Program-made: the position numbers and the translations under genes
Notes under the pieces: generated by a model
What the model saw: the letters and a program-made list of their open reading frames with translations, nothing else
Database searches by the model: none
Told to the model about the DNA's origin: nothing
Shown: in pieces, positions 1-8,992 of the stretch
Layout: every line of letters starts with the position of its first letter
Position numbering within the stretch: the first letter of the stretch is position 1
Source of the DNA: Desulfobulbaceae bacterium
GTDB lineage: Bacteria; Desulfobacterota; Desulfobulbia; Desulfobulbales; VMSU01
Assembly (NCBI GenBank): GCA_028718985.1
Contig: JAQUKQ010000010.1
Span: forward strand, 1-47,454
Reading direction: 5' to 3'
Length of the DNA stretch: 47,454 bases

Positions 1-1785
1 GATAAATTTTTCGGCGTTGAGGTAAAGATTGCCCCGCAACTGGACATTATTCAAGATAAAATTCGTCATCAAGCCTTGCCCCTTCGATGACATCGTCGCT
101 TTCAATGATTGATTCATCACCTCAAGTGCCCTTGATGGGCTCCCGTCGTCACGGTAGAGGACTGCCAGATCATAGGCAGTTTGCGGGTGGGTAGGATCGA
201 CCTCAAAAGCCTTCTGGAGATTAGTCCGCGCCTCCTTCAGCCTCCCTTCGGCTCGCAGCGCGGTGTAAAGCCCCTGATAGCCGTTAGCCATTCTCGGGGA
301 TTTCTCGGTAACATCCGACCAAAACGAAACCGCAGAGGCAAAGGCTTTGTTGCGCTGCCAGGTAAGCCCGGAGAGGACGACGACGCACAGCAAACCAGTG
401 AGCAGAAAAGGTATCGTTTTCGCTTTTAAAAGCTTGAAGATTTCGACCGCCAGGAAGAGGGAAAGAAAGATTGTCGGCAAATAGAGGCGATGCTCGAAGA
501 TAAGATCCAGGGCGATGAAGCTCGATTCGATAGCGAGATTAATGAAGTACCAGAAAATAGCAAAAGAGAGCAGGCGATGACGCTTAAAGGAGATGACTCC
601 GACCGCAACTAGCAACAGAATGCCAAGAATGGCCAATACTGTTTGCACTGGATCAAACAGACTATGGGAAACAGAGAAATCATGCAGCAAGTTGAGCCGG
701 CTCGGCAACGGCAGGAAAAAGAGTGACAGGTAAAAAATAACGACTCTCGGCTCGGTCAACAAGCGTTCGCCAAGGGTGAAATTATAGCGTGAATACTCCT
801 TGGTTATCCAAGAGATAAAATTACCGCCAGTCGAAAAGAAGGCTAGCAAAACCGGAAGGACGAAGATAAGGAGCGAGACAATCAGGATATTTCTACTTAA
901 CAGAGGCTTGTCGGTATCCCTCAAAAAGTAGAGCTCATAGGCCAGAATTACAACAGGCAACGTCGCTGAAATTTCCTTACAACCAAAGGCAAGAAAGCCC
1001 AGCACAAGCGAGGCGGCAAAAAGAAGCGCCCGGTGTCTTCCTGCGATCCGACCCTTCACATAGCAGAGGAGACTTGCCATGAAAAAAAGGGTGGCCATGC
1101 TGGTCATGCGTTGCACAATATAGGTCACCGCATTGGTCTGCACCGGATTTGCGCCCCAAAGGCCTGCCGCCAGAAGCCCTATCAACATGGCATGCCGACG
1201 GCTGTAGCCAAGGCGGGGAAGAGTGAGGGTGGTGACGCTGACGAGATACACCATAAGGACAGATGAGAGATGAACCGCGAGATTGACGAGGTGAAATCCC
1301 CACTTGTCCATCCCAGAGAGATAACGGTTGATGGCGAAGCTGATGTTGACCAGCCAACGAGTCTTACTGCCACCGCCAAAACCCGCCTCCATGAGCGAGG
1401 AAATCGAAAGATTGGAAATCGCCTTAATCTTATCGCTCGCCACATATCCGATATCATCAAGCAGAAAGGGGGAGTGAAAGGTATTGCCATAACTCACGGC
1501 AACCACAATCAGCAGCAGGGCAACAGAGAGATACTGCCAAGAGGATGCGAAGAATGCCTCCTTGCCGCTACCTGCTGGAACAGCGGCAGGGGAGGAAATT
1601 GAATTCATCTTGACGAGAGCGGCAGGTTCCACACCTATTTTTTTCACGGCGTGAGGAGCAACGCCTCCCTCACTTTTTGTTGCCAGGGCATTTTCCTCCT
1701 CCTGTTTTGCAGCGTCAGCGCGCAGCAAAGCTCTTCGCTGCTTGCGAGAGAGCTTTTCCTCTTTGTCGTTTCTCTTTCTTGCCAT
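1..1785 (-). CDS. TMTC-like polytopic membrane protein with C-terminal TPR repeats (partial, cut by left edge)
   Basis: A continuous reading frame runs from an ATG at 1785 to the window edge, giving 595 visible residues without a stop. The N-terminus is highly basic and cytoplasmic (MARKRNDKEEKLSRKQRR). One hydrophobic segment follows, then a lumenal-type loop with an acidic DDIGY motif, then about nine or ten further hydrophobic segments. The visible C-terminal part (about residues 480-595) has TPR-like helices with the phrases AEGRLKEARTNLQKAFEVDP and YDLAVLYRDDG. This layout matches bacterial relatives of TMTC/PMT GT-C glycosyltransferases with TPR tails, and the DD pair fits the metal/donor site of that fold. 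It is the last gene of the leftward glycan gene run, 58 bp after the flippase. The exact substrate cannot be read from the sequence. A plain TPR membrane protein without catalysis is the alternative. Confidence 0.8.
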   Translation of the reverse strand, partial: MARKRNDKEEKLSRKQRRALLRADAAKQEEENALATKSEGGVAPHAVKKIGVEPAALVKMNSISSPAAVPAGSGKEAFFASSWQYLSVALLLIVVAVSYGNTFHSPFLLDDIGYVASDKIKAISNLSISSLMEAGFGGGSKTRWLVNISFAINRYLSGMDKWGFHLVNLAVHLSSVLMVYLVSVTTLTLPRLGYSRRHAMLIGLLAAGLWGANPVQTNAVTYIVQRMTSMATLFFMASLLCYVKGRIAGRHRALLFAASLVLGFLAFGCKEISATLPVVILAYELYFLRDTDKPLLSRNILIVSLLIFVLPVLLAFFSTGGNFISWITKEYSRYNFTLGERLLTEPRVVIFYLSLFFLPLPSRLNLLHDFSVSHSLFDPVQTVLAILGILLLVAVGVISFKRHRLLSFAIFWYFINLAIESSFIALDLIFEHRLYLPTIFLSLFLAVEIFKLLKAKTIPFLLTGLLCVVVLSGLTWQRNKAFASAVSFWSDVTEKSPRMANGYQGLYTALRAEGRLKEARTNLQKAFEVDPTHPQTAYDLAVLYRDDGSPSRALEVMNQSLKATMSSKGQGLMTNFILNNVQLRGNLYLNAEKFI

Positions 1786-1843
1786 GAGTATATGCCTGCC
1801 AATTGAATCAAAAGATGATGAGGGCCGGAACGGTTTAAAACTG

Positions 1844-3208
1844 CTACGCCCTATGGTCGTGAACGGAAATATTATGCGATTTATAGAGAGACAGCAAGTC
1901 ACCAACTGTTCGTCTGAGGTCAAAACTTCGTAGGAGCATAGTCACACTTGGCGCAGCATTCTTAAAGAACACGATCGAGAACACAATAATTACGTTCGAC
2001 AAGACACCGGCAACGGCTGCACCGATAATACCGTAGAGCGGGATAAGCAGAAGATTGAGAGCAATGTTAGAGAGGGCACCGATAAGTGTTCGGTACAAAC
2101 AAATTTTAGCATGATTTGCAATGATGAAATGCTGATTACTTGCCACCGACAAAAAGACGAAGACACTCGACCAGATCTGAATGGCCAAAATCAGTGCCGC
2201 CTCACGAAAGGCCGCCCCGAAAAAAAGTACGATCACCTGCTTTGACATCACGCTCAAGAACAGCGCCCCAGCAATGCTTGCCAAACTCATCAAATCATAA
2301 AATCGTTGAACACGTTGCTCGTAGAGTTCGGCACTACTGTTCCTGCTCTCTACCAACACCGGCAACACCGAAACGGAGATCAGCGCCGGTACGGCATAGG
2401 CGAACTCCATGAACTTCGCGGCGGCGGAATACACCCCTACCTCGGTGTTGTTCAACATTTGCGCGATAAATATTTGGTCAATCCGCACACAGACAACCGC
2501 CGCCAAGCCAGACAGGATCAAGGGCCAGCCCCTACGGATGAGGGAGCCGAACATTGCCATGCTTACCCTGAGATCTTTCATCCGCTGGTCGGCGCGTCGA
2601 AAGAAAACCACCAGACCAACCGCACCAATCAAGGCCTCCGCACAGCCCGCCACAATAAAGCTATAGAGCGGCGCTGCACGGAGAATGAGCACTACTTTCA
2701 CGATCAGAACAACCAAAAAAGCCACTCCTTTCCCAAAAATCGCATATTTGGCAAGCATCTGCGATTGAAACCAGAGCTCAATCACATCCGTTGCCAGGAG
2801 CAGACTCGACGAGGCAAGAAGCGCGACCAAAAAAAGTGTCTGAGTATCACCAGGACGGAGGGTCGCGGCCACAAGCGATGAAAAAACAAACACCAACAAA
2901 GCACCGCACAAGCGCATGGTAAAGGCTGTGCCAAGGATCTCGTTTTTTTTCTCCGGCAGACGAACCAACTCACTGATCAAGATATTATCCAAGCCATTGC
3001 CGACCAGTGGAAAGAGGACAGCAACGATCGCCAAGACATAGCTCAACACGCCAAACTGCTCAGGCCCCAAGTAACGTGCCATCCAAGCCCCAACGAGAAA
3101 CCCTAATCCATAGCGGAGCACACGATCGCCAATAAGCCAACCGGTATTGGCCAAGACGTTTTGCAACACGCGGTGATTACCAAAGAGACAAAACAAGAGC
3201 CGTTTCAC
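1844..3208 (-). CDS. Wzx-like polysaccharide flippase (MOP superfamily)
   Basis: This 454-residue protein is almost entirely hydrophobic, with about 12-14 membrane segments and short charged loops. That is the expected size and shape of oligosaccharide flippases of the MOP/Wzx family. The N-terminal stretch (ANTGWLIGDRVLRYGLGFLV, then ARYLGPEQFGVLSY) is the typical first helix pair of these proteins. They move lipid-linked glycans across the inner membrane to the periplasmic face. The start is a GTG that overlaps the TGA stop of the upstream FkbM gene (GTGA), which implies translational coupling. Neighbouring glycosyltransferases suggest that it exports the glycan they build. Confidence in the family is high; the substrate is unknown. 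Confidence 0.9.
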   Translation of the reverse strand: MKRLLFCLFGNHRVLQNVLANTGWLIGDRVLRYGLGFLVGAWMARYLGPEQFGVLSYVLAIVAVLFPLVGNGLDNILISELVRLPEKKNEILGTAFTMRLCGALLVFVFSSLVAATLRPGDTQTLFLVALLASSSLLLATDVIELWFQSQMLAKYAIFGKGVAFLVVLIVKVVLILRAAPLYSFIVAGCAEALIGAVGLVVFFRRADQRMKDLRVSMAMFGSLIRRGWPLILSGLAAVVCVRIDQIFIAQMLNNTEVGVYSAAAKFMEFAYAVPALISVSVLPVLVESRNSSAELYEQRVQRFYDLMSLASIAGALFLSVMSKQVIVLFFGAAFREAALILAIQIWSSVFVFLSVASNQHFIIANHAKICLYRTLIGALSNIALNLLLIPLYGIIGAAVAGVLSNVIIVFSIVFFKNAAPSVTMLLRSFDLRRTVGDLLSLYKSHNISVHDHRA

Positions 3209-4116
3209 CAGGTATAGGTCTCAAATCGACCGATTTCCAATTGATAGAATTGGTGCAGCAAGCCGCTCTCCGCTTTTGTCAGCGAGAGAATATCAAAATA
3301 GGTATCTATGTTGATGAGCGAAAAATTCACCAGCCCGTTGACAGCCCCCATATCCGTGGTCTTGAAAATGCCAAGCGGATAGCCCGATTGCGTGTAGGCG
3401 AGGAACTCCTCATATTGGTGTTCGGCCAGAAAGCGGAAGAACTCCTCGATATTTTCGGCATTTTGCTTGAGGTAGTAAGGGAGAAATTCAAAGAAGAGCG
3501 CCGGATGATTTTTCCTAATAAGCTGCTCCGCACCGCGCAGAATCTTGCAATCGAACCCCTCCGTGTCGGTCTTGATGATATTGGCATGCCTGAAAATTGA
3601 GAATTCATCCTGGGTCAGCGAGTCCAGACTGCGAAAGATGTTTGCCGTTGCACTTTGCAGGGCCACGGCATTACCCATATCATTCTCCACCGACAGGAAA
3701 GACTCCTCATCTCTCTCGCCAAGGTAGCTGCGCAAGGCATGGATATTCTCTTTGTCGCGGATGTTCGACCGCAGGATAGCATAAAATTTTGCGGACGCCT
3801 CGATGCAAAGTATCTCCGCCTCGGCTTCAGCATCGATGAGCAGGGCGGTATCGCCAACATTGGCTCCGGCATCGATGATGAACAACTTCTCCTTAAACGC
3901 GCGGTAAAACTTGGCAAAGGCAGGCAGTGGTCGGTCGTGATGTTTGTTGATCCGAATCAAGAACGGCAGACTATGTGATAGATTGAGCCTGATCTTTACC
4001 CCTCGAACCTCTCTGGTGACAACGGGTTCATAAAACCTGCTGACAATCCTGACAAAGAGGTAGAGCGAGCCCCAGAACAACTCTCGGAACAGGTATCGGG
4101 AACGGGCTGACAGCAT
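3205..4116 (-). CDS. FkbM family SAM-dependent methyltransferase
   Basis: This 303-residue protein has the FkbM-type Rossmann core. The SAM-binding motif FIIDAGANVGDTALL lies near residues 75-90, followed by the acidic residue of the ILCIEAS strand. A later IIKTDTEGFDCKILRGAE segment corresponds to the conserved FkbM motif around residues 185-205. FkbM enzymes O-methylate sugars or other small groups, and they are common in polysaccharide clusters, where they decorate the glycan. It lies between the GT9 gene (60 bp upstream) and the flippase, whose GTG start overlaps its stop. The ATG at 4116 gives a normal family length. The acceptor sugar cannot be deduced. Confidence 0.9.
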   Translation of the reverse strand: MLSARSRYLFRELFWGSLYLFVRIVSRFYEPVVTREVRGVKIRLNLSHSLPFLIRINKHHDRPLPAFAKFYRAFKEKLFIIDAGANVGDTALLIDAEAEAEILCIEASAKFYAILRSNIRDKENIHALRSYLGERDEESFLSVENDMGNAVALQSATANIFRSLDSLTQDEFSIFRHANIIKTDTEGFDCKILRGAEQLIRKNHPALFFEFLPYYLKQNAENIEEFFRFLAEHQYEEFLAYTQSGYPLGIFKTTDMGAVNGLVNFSLINIDTYFDILSLTKAESGLLHQFYQLEIGRFETYTW

Positions 4117-4176
4117 AAATGGAGGTATTTTTATGGTATTGTCTAAGAGCTGACGAGCCTTTACAGCTCGGATGTT

Positions 4177-5397
4177 TCAGCTCGTTTTGTGGTTTAAACT
4201 GTGCAGGGACTCAGGCCCAGCGATTGTAGCGATCACTTTCGCAACCGGTATCGAATTGATATCAAGTGTCGACTTAAAATCGAAACGTCGCGCCAAGGCT
4301 TGATCATCGTGCCGCATGGCATCAAGCTCATCGGGATAGATATAAAAGACCGACTTTGCCAAGCCGGCCGGATACTCGCTGTATTTCAGAAAATGATTGC
4401 CATTGCTGACGCAAAAGGGCACACAATCCAGGGCCGCAGCAAGGTGAACGGAGGCACTCTCGTTGCTGACAACAAAACACGAATCCCGATAGGCAGTAAG
4501 CAGTTCCGGGATTGACAGGGTGCCAATTAGATTACTGATCCGCTCAGGATGTGCACTCGATTGGCACAGGGCCTCCCCCAGTGTCTTCTCCGCTGGTGAA
4601 CCGCATAAGACAATGTCGTAACCATACTGTTCGACAATCAGGTCCGCCACCTGCGCAAAGAACTCAGGCTTCCACTGCCGGAAGGGATCTCCCGCCCCTG
4701 GCGCAATCAGGACATAGCTCTTTGCCACCCGATTCGATGCCATCCTGATATCTATGCATGGCCTAAGGTGAGCGAGCGAACGATCAAGCAGGTGTGCAAA
4801 AAAGGCCCTGTTGCGCTCAAACTCGAAAATAACCTCATCGCTGACCTGCAAAAGTTTTGTGTAGCAACGATCCCCAAAGAAACGCTCCCAGCCCTTCATG
4901 TTGATCAGATGCGCCTGCTGACCGACTCTTTCGATAGCCTTCGTCACACGTACGATAAAATCATCGAGCACCAGTACCCGAGCATAGGTTGAGCACACAG
5001 CCAGAGCAAACCCCTCCTGATAAATTCTGCGCGCCATCCGAAAGCGATAGAGAGGATTGCTCGCATACTGGTAGATATCGAGCCAGATAACATGATCGAC
5101 GTGGTCTCGATCTAACCACTCGATAAATGCCTTTTGCTCAATATTGGCGACCAACGTCAGCCGACACGCCTTAAAACGTGGGCTGTTCTTTATCTCTGCA
5201 ATAAAATTGCGAAAAAGGACATAGTCCCCCAGCTTGTCAACTTTCACCAGGCAGATCTTGTTCGGATCGAGGCGTCGAGATCCGATGCCAGCCAGGAGGT
5301 CGATGCCCAGCAGAAAAAGATCGATCACCAGGAGGAGCGGAGCGGCAATTGGCTTGTCCTTGATGACCCGGATAACGTGTTTCAGCATCGTTTGCAT
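4177..5397 (-). CDS. Glycosyltransferase family 9 (heptosyltransferase-like)
   Basis: This 406-residue protein has the two-domain GT-B layout of family 9, whose best-known members transfer ADP-heptose to lipopolysaccharide core. Supporting motifs are KVDKLGDYVLFRNFI near residue 52 (family 9 usually has a basic residue, D and G here) and the C-terminal donor-site region APGAGDPFRQWKPEFFA. Further downstream are VLCGSPAEK, NLIGTLSIPEL and SNESASVHLAAALDCVP. These correspond to the family phrases for nucleotide-sugar binding. The N-terminus carries an extra hydrophobic stretch (about residues 18-38), possibly a membrane anchor. An ATG three codons in is an alternative start. A 122-bp gap separates it from the preceding GT2 gene. 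Heptose as donor is plausible but not shown. Confidence 0.88.
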   Translation of the reverse strand: MQTMLKHVIRVIKDKPIAAPLLLVIDLFLLGIDLLAGIGSRRLDPNKICLVKVDKLGDYVLFRNFIAEIKNSPRFKACRLTLVANIEQKAFIEWLDRDHVDHVIWLDIYQYASNPLYRFRMARRIYQEGFALAVCSTYARVLVLDDFIVRVTKAIERVGQQAHLINMKGWERFFGDRCYTKLLQVSDEVIFEFERNRAFFAHLLDRSLAHLRPCIDIRMASNRVAKSYVLIAPGAGDPFRQWKPEFFAQVADLIVEQYGYDIVLCGSPAEKTLGEALCQSSAHPERISNLIGTLSIPELLTAYRDSCFVVSNESASVHLAAALDCVPFCVSNGNHFLKYSEYPAGLAKSVFYIYPDELDAMRHDDQALARRFDFKSTLDINSIPVAKVIATIAGPESLHSLNHKTS

Positions 5398-5519
5398 GAC
5401 GTAGTGGAACGCGCGCCAAATTTCATTGCTGCGCGGGAAAAACCCTCAGACGTGGCTTACAGTCAGTATGACGAGGGCCTTACAATCCCCCGCAGCAAGG
5501 GCGTAGGAGAAAAAACAAC

Positions 5520-6323
5520 TCAACGGCCGCATCGGCATGTCATTTTCCTAAACCATGCCAACAGCGTGTAGATAGTTACAATCTTACAGTAATTGAACCG
5601 GTGCAAGAGGATTGGCAGCCTCTCGCCATTGGCATATCGTTCGGCCACCCGAAGTTCATCGGAAAATTGCCGAGTAAAGCCAACGCCGCTTTTGGATACC
5701 TCATGCCAACGAAAAGAGGCGAGATAGCGATCGAGAAACATCGGTTCATATTTCTGCCACAACCGTAGCCAGTATTCGTAATCCATCACGAAGTACTCAC
5801 TCTCATCAAAAAAGCCAACTTCCGTCATCACGCTGTGCCGCCAGAAGACAGCCGGTTGTGAAATAAAATTCTCCGCCAGTAACCGCCGACGTGAGGCGCG
5901 CTGCAAATGGTAATTCTTGTATGCCGTGATCAAGCGACGGATTGGGTGATCATGAGTGTCGACAATATCGCATTTACCAAAGGCCCAGTGCACATGTGGG
6001 TCCTCAAACACCGCCGCAACGGCAGCCAGCGCCCCCGGCGCATAACAATCATCGGCGTTCAAGAAGGCGACAACATCGCCGGTGGCAAGCTTCAGGCCTT
6101 TGTTGATGGCACTTGCCTGACCGGGATCCTTCTCCGACACCAAGTGAAGTCGATTTTCATAACGGCGGATAATCTCCACCGTCCCATCGGTCGACACGCC
6201 ATCAACGATAAAATATTCCAATTCAAAATCACCGCACTGCTCAAGCACGGATAGCAGAGTGCGCTCGATAAACGGGGCTGCATTCAGGCAAGGGGTGATG
6301 ATCGATATTTTCAAGGAAGCCAA
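5520..6323 (-). CDS. Glycosyltransferase family 2
   Basis: This 267-residue protein has a GT-A fold signature. It opens with KISIITPCLNAAPFIERTL, continues with FIVDGVSTDGT and shows the metal-binding VVAFLNADDCY (DxD type) near residue 93. A later MDYEYWLRLW segment is typical of cytoplasmic GT2 enzymes that make exopolysaccharide or O-antigen. No ATG fits: the frame opens with TTG at 6323, three nucleotides after the stop of the DUF2304 gene, with a second TTG at 6314. A family-typical N-terminus makes one of these two TTG codons the real start. There is no membrane anchor, so it is probably a cytosolic or peripheral enzyme of the same glycan pathway as its neighbours. Confidence 0.9.
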   Translation of the reverse strand: MASLKISIITPCLNAAPFIERTLLSVLEQCGDFELEYFIVDGVSTDGTVEIIRRYENRLHLVSEKDPGQASAINKGLKLATGDVVAFLNADDCYAPGALAAVAAVFEDPHVHWAFGKCDIVDTHDHPIRRLITAYKNYHLQRASRRRLLAENFISQPAVFWRHSVMTEVGFFDESEYFVMDYEYWLRLWQKYEPMFLDRYLASFRWHEVSKSGVGFTRQFSDELRVAERYANGERLPILLHRFNYCKIVTIYTLLAWFRKMTCRCGR

Positions 6324-6326
6324 CGC

Positions 6327-6725
6327 TTATTTCTCAACCGGGGAGGCGTTTTCCTCTTTCCCATGTTCTCTACCAGCACCCATCTTTAACAACGCGACCT
6401 CTTGGCACAACTCCTTTATCTTGTCATTCTGCGAAGAGATCACCATCGAAAACTGAATCAGGATAAGCAAGAGCGAACAGATCGAGACCAGAAAAAGAAA
6501 TGCCGGTGGATAAGCGATCCCGCACGAGAACGCCAAAAAATTGAGAGAGGAGCGAAATGTTGCTAAAAACAGAAAAACAGCCCCAAAGAAGAGCCAGAGG
6601 ATAGCGTACGCCTCCTTGATTTTTTTATGGCGAATCAGTTCAGCAATAAAGACGAGAAAGATGATATCACCGACGATGGCAATGTATTGAATGCGATTGA
6701 TATCGAGGGCCACGGTTGTAAGCAT
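6327..6725 (-). CDS. DUF2304 small membrane protein
   Basis: This protein of about 132 residues has three hydrophobic segments (roughly residues 13-30, 38-58 and 68-95) and a charged, coiled-coil-like C-terminal tail. It matches the DUF2304 family in size, and that family is regularly encoded next to polyprenyl-phosphate glycosyltransferases, as here. The in-frame GTG at 6731 overlaps the upstream stop. The ATG at 6725 sits 7 nt after a strong GGAGG ribosome site and is the better start. Members are thought to assist or anchor the adjacent GT2 enzyme. No catalytic residues are visible. Confidence 0.8.
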   Translation of the reverse strand: MLTTVALDINRIQYIAIVGDIIFLVFIAELIRHKKIKEAYAILWLFFGAVFLFLATFRSSLNFLAFSCGIAYPPAFLFLVSICSLLLILIQFSMVISSQNDKIKELCQEVALLKMGAGREHGKEENASPVEK

Positions 6726-6727
6726 TT

Positions 6728-7459
6728 TCACTCCTCCCGTATTCTTGGCCGCACTGCCGTCATCAATACCGCCAGCACGACCTTGACAATATAGTAAAAG
6801 GATAACGAGGTGGAAATCGACGATTTTCCATGCAAGCGCTCCTTCATCGCTACCGGGACTTCGCGGATGGCGAAGCCATTTCTCGCCAGCAAAATGACCT
6901 CTTCCGGCTCCGGATAATCAAACGATGGGTAGTGTTGCGCCAAAAATTTGATCGCGTTCCGGTTATACGCTCTAAAACCTGAGGTGTTGTCCGTGATGCG
7001 CTGACCAACCAACAACGAGTTGATCACTTCAAACAAGCGGATGCCAAGGCGGCGGAAGCGAGTCGACCTGTAGCCTTTGCTGTCTTCAAGAAACCGTGAG
7101 CCGATCACCACATCGGCCTGCTGGGCAATGACCATCTGCAGCAGGTGGCTGATCTCTTCCGCCTTATGCTGACCATCTCCATCGAATTTAACGGCATAGG
7201 CGTAGTCGTTCCGCACGGCATACTTAAATCCCGTTTGCACCGCGCCACCAATCCCGAGATTACAGGGGAGATCGACAACCAGCGCCTTACCGGAGTCCTT
7301 TGCCACGGCACTGGTCATATCTGTTGAACCATCGTTAACAACCAGGATCTGCCAAAGGGGGTTTTCGGCCTGTAACGAGGCGATCACCGCGCCGATATTA
7401 CCAGCCTCATTAAAGGCTGGCACGATAATCAATGTCCTCAACCTCCCGCTGGAGCTCAT
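6728..7459 (-). CDS. Polyprenyl/dolichyl-phosphate sugar transferase-like GT2
   Basis: This 243-residue protein resembles DPM1-type GT2 enzymes, which load a sugar onto a polyprenyl phosphate carrier for use by periplasmic GT-C transferases. Motifs are LIIVPAFNEAGNIG at the N-terminus, ILVVNDGSTDMT and AVKFDGDGQHKAEEI (the DxD metal site, near residue 95), followed by VIGSRF and TDNTSGFRAYN. The ATG start overlaps the comM stop as ATGA, so the two genes are translationally coupled. The presence of a TMTC-like GT-C protein at the end of the run fits a carrier-sugar donor system. The sugar is not identifiable. Confidence 0.9.
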   Translation of the reverse strand: MSSSGRLRTLIIVPAFNEAGNIGAVIASLQAENPLWQILVVNDGSTDMTSAVAKDSGKALVVDLPCNLGIGGAVQTGFKYAVRNDYAYAVKFDGDGQHKAEEISHLLQMVIAQQADVVIGSRFLEDSKGYRSTRFRRLGIRLFEVINSLLVGQRITDNTSGFRAYNRNAIKFLAQHYPSFDYPEPEEVILLARNGFAIREVPVAMKERLHGKSSISTSLSFYYIVKVVLAVLMTAVRPRIREE

Positions 7460-8988
7460 TCTTTTTTCCGATCAAGCCGCCGATATTGGATAGCCTCGGC
7501 GATATGGGCTGTCTGGATATTCCTCTCGCCAGCCAGGTCGGCTATGGTGCGGGCAATCTTCTGAATCCGCCGAAAGGCCCTGGCCGATAGACCCAAACGC
7601 ACCACCGCCTTCTCAAGCAACTGTTCAGAGGCCGGCGAGAGGGCGCAGAATCGCTTGACCTGTTTAGGAGGCATCTGACTGTTGGTATAGACATTGGCGA
7701 GATCGGCAAACCGCTGCCGCTGGATGACGCGGGCCCGAAGCACCCTGGCTTTAACCGCGGCCGAGGACTCGCCATCGTCTTTGGCGGAGAGTTCCTTGAA
7801 GGCAACGGCCGCCACTTCAACATACATATCGATCCGATCAAGCAAGGGCCCGGAGATACGACTGCGATAGCGCTGAATCTGAGTCGCAGAGCACGAACAC
7901 TGGTGGTTCGTATCTCCCAAAAAGCCGCAAGGACATGGATTTGAGGCAGCGACCAGAATAAAATCCGCCGGGAAACTCAAAGAGCTTGAGGCCCTGGAAA
8001 TAGTTACCGCGCCATCCTCTAAGGGCTGACGCAACCCTTCCAAAATGTTTTTCTTAAATTCGGCAAGCTCGTCCAAAAACAAAACGCCATTGTGGGCCAA
8101 AGACACCTCCCCTGGGCGCGGGATCTGGCCGCCGCCAATCAAACCAGCATCCGAGATACTATGATGCGGAGCACGAAAAGGGCGCTGGATGACAATACCG
8201 TCCTCCTTGCCAAGAAGCCCTGCAACACTGTAGATGCCGGTGGTTTCCAATGCCTCGTCCAAGGTCAAATCGGGCATGATAGTCGGCAGGCGACGAGCCA
8301 TCATCGTCTTGCCACTGCCAGGTGGTCCTTCCAACATGAGATTATGCCCCCCCGCTGCGGCAATCTCAAGGGCCCGCTTGGCGTGCTCTTGCCCCTTGAC
8401 CTCACAGAGATCGACATCAAAGCGTTGTGCCCCTTGGAAAAAACTTTCCAGATCGACTTGCACTGGCGCAATCTCAATAATTCCAGCAAAAAATTCAATC
8501 GCCTGATGCAGATGCCCCACCGGGATCACATCGATGCCTTTGACCACCGCCCCCTCCCGGGCATTCTCAACCGGCACCACCACACCGAAAAACCCAGCCC
8601 GCTTGGCAGCAAGGACAATTGGCAGCACCCCAGGTACCGGACGCAGCCTACCATCCAACGACAGTTCGCCAAGCAGGAGATAACGGTTCAGTTTGTCTTC
8701 CGGCACTAATCCTCCTGCAGCGACAATGCCAACCGCAATCGGTAAGTCAAAAGCAGTTCCGACCTTCCGGAGATCAGCCGGTGCCAGATTTACCGTAATC
8801 CGATGGGCCGGAAACTCATAGCCACTGTTCTTGATCGCGGCCTTGACCCGGTCCTTACTCTCGCGCACAGCCGCCTCAGGCAGGCCCACCATCGCGAAAT
8901 AGGGAAGGCCAAAGGCGATATCGACCTCGACCTCCACCAGCAGGCCGTTAATCCCTTCAACTGTTGCCGAGTGAACCTTCGCTAACAT
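7456..8988 (-). CDS. comM: ComM/YifB family AAA+ ATPase (Mg-chelatase-like)
   Basis: This protein of about 510 residues has the three-part layout of ComM/YifB. The N-terminal domain begins MLAKVHSATVEGINGLLVEV and belongs to the ribosomal S5/Lon-protease-like fold. The central AAA+ core has the Walker A motif LEGPPGSGKTMMARRL and the Walker B region GVLFLDELAEF. A C-terminal Mg-chelatase domain contains the SARAFRRIQKIARTIADLAG phrase. A four-cysteine cluster (PCPCGFLGDTNHQCSCS) is also present, as is usual in the family. ComM is a hexameric helicase that promotes branch migration during natural transformation. A longer frame exists upstream, but the ATG at 8988 gives the family N-terminus and lies just after the HPt stop. 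Its coupling to a glycosyltransferase gene is unusual. Confidence 0.95.
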   Translation of the reverse strand: MLAKVHSATVEGINGLLVEVEVDIAFGLPYFAMVGLPEAAVRESKDRVKAAIKNSGYEFPAHRITVNLAPADLRKVGTAFDLPIAVGIVAAGGLVPEDKLNRYLLLGELSLDGRLRPVPGVLPIVLAAKRAGFFGVVVPVENAREGAVVKGIDVIPVGHLHQAIEFFAGIIEIAPVQVDLESFFQGAQRFDVDLCEVKGQEHAKRALEIAAAGGHNLMLEGPPGSGKTMMARRLPTIMPDLTLDEALETTGIYSVAGLLGKEDGIVIQRPFRAPHHSISDAGLIGGGQIPRPGEVSLAHNGVLFLDELAEFKKNILEGLRQPLEDGAVTISRASSSLSFPADFILVAASNPCPCGFLGDTNHQCSCSATQIQRYRSRISGPLLDRIDMYVEVAAVAFKELSAKDDGESSAAVKARVLRARVIQRQRFADLANVYTNSQMPPKQVKRFCALSPASEQLLEKAVVRLGLSARAFRRIQKIARTIADLAGERNIQTAHIAEAIQYRRLDRKKE

Positions 8989-8992
8989 AGCA

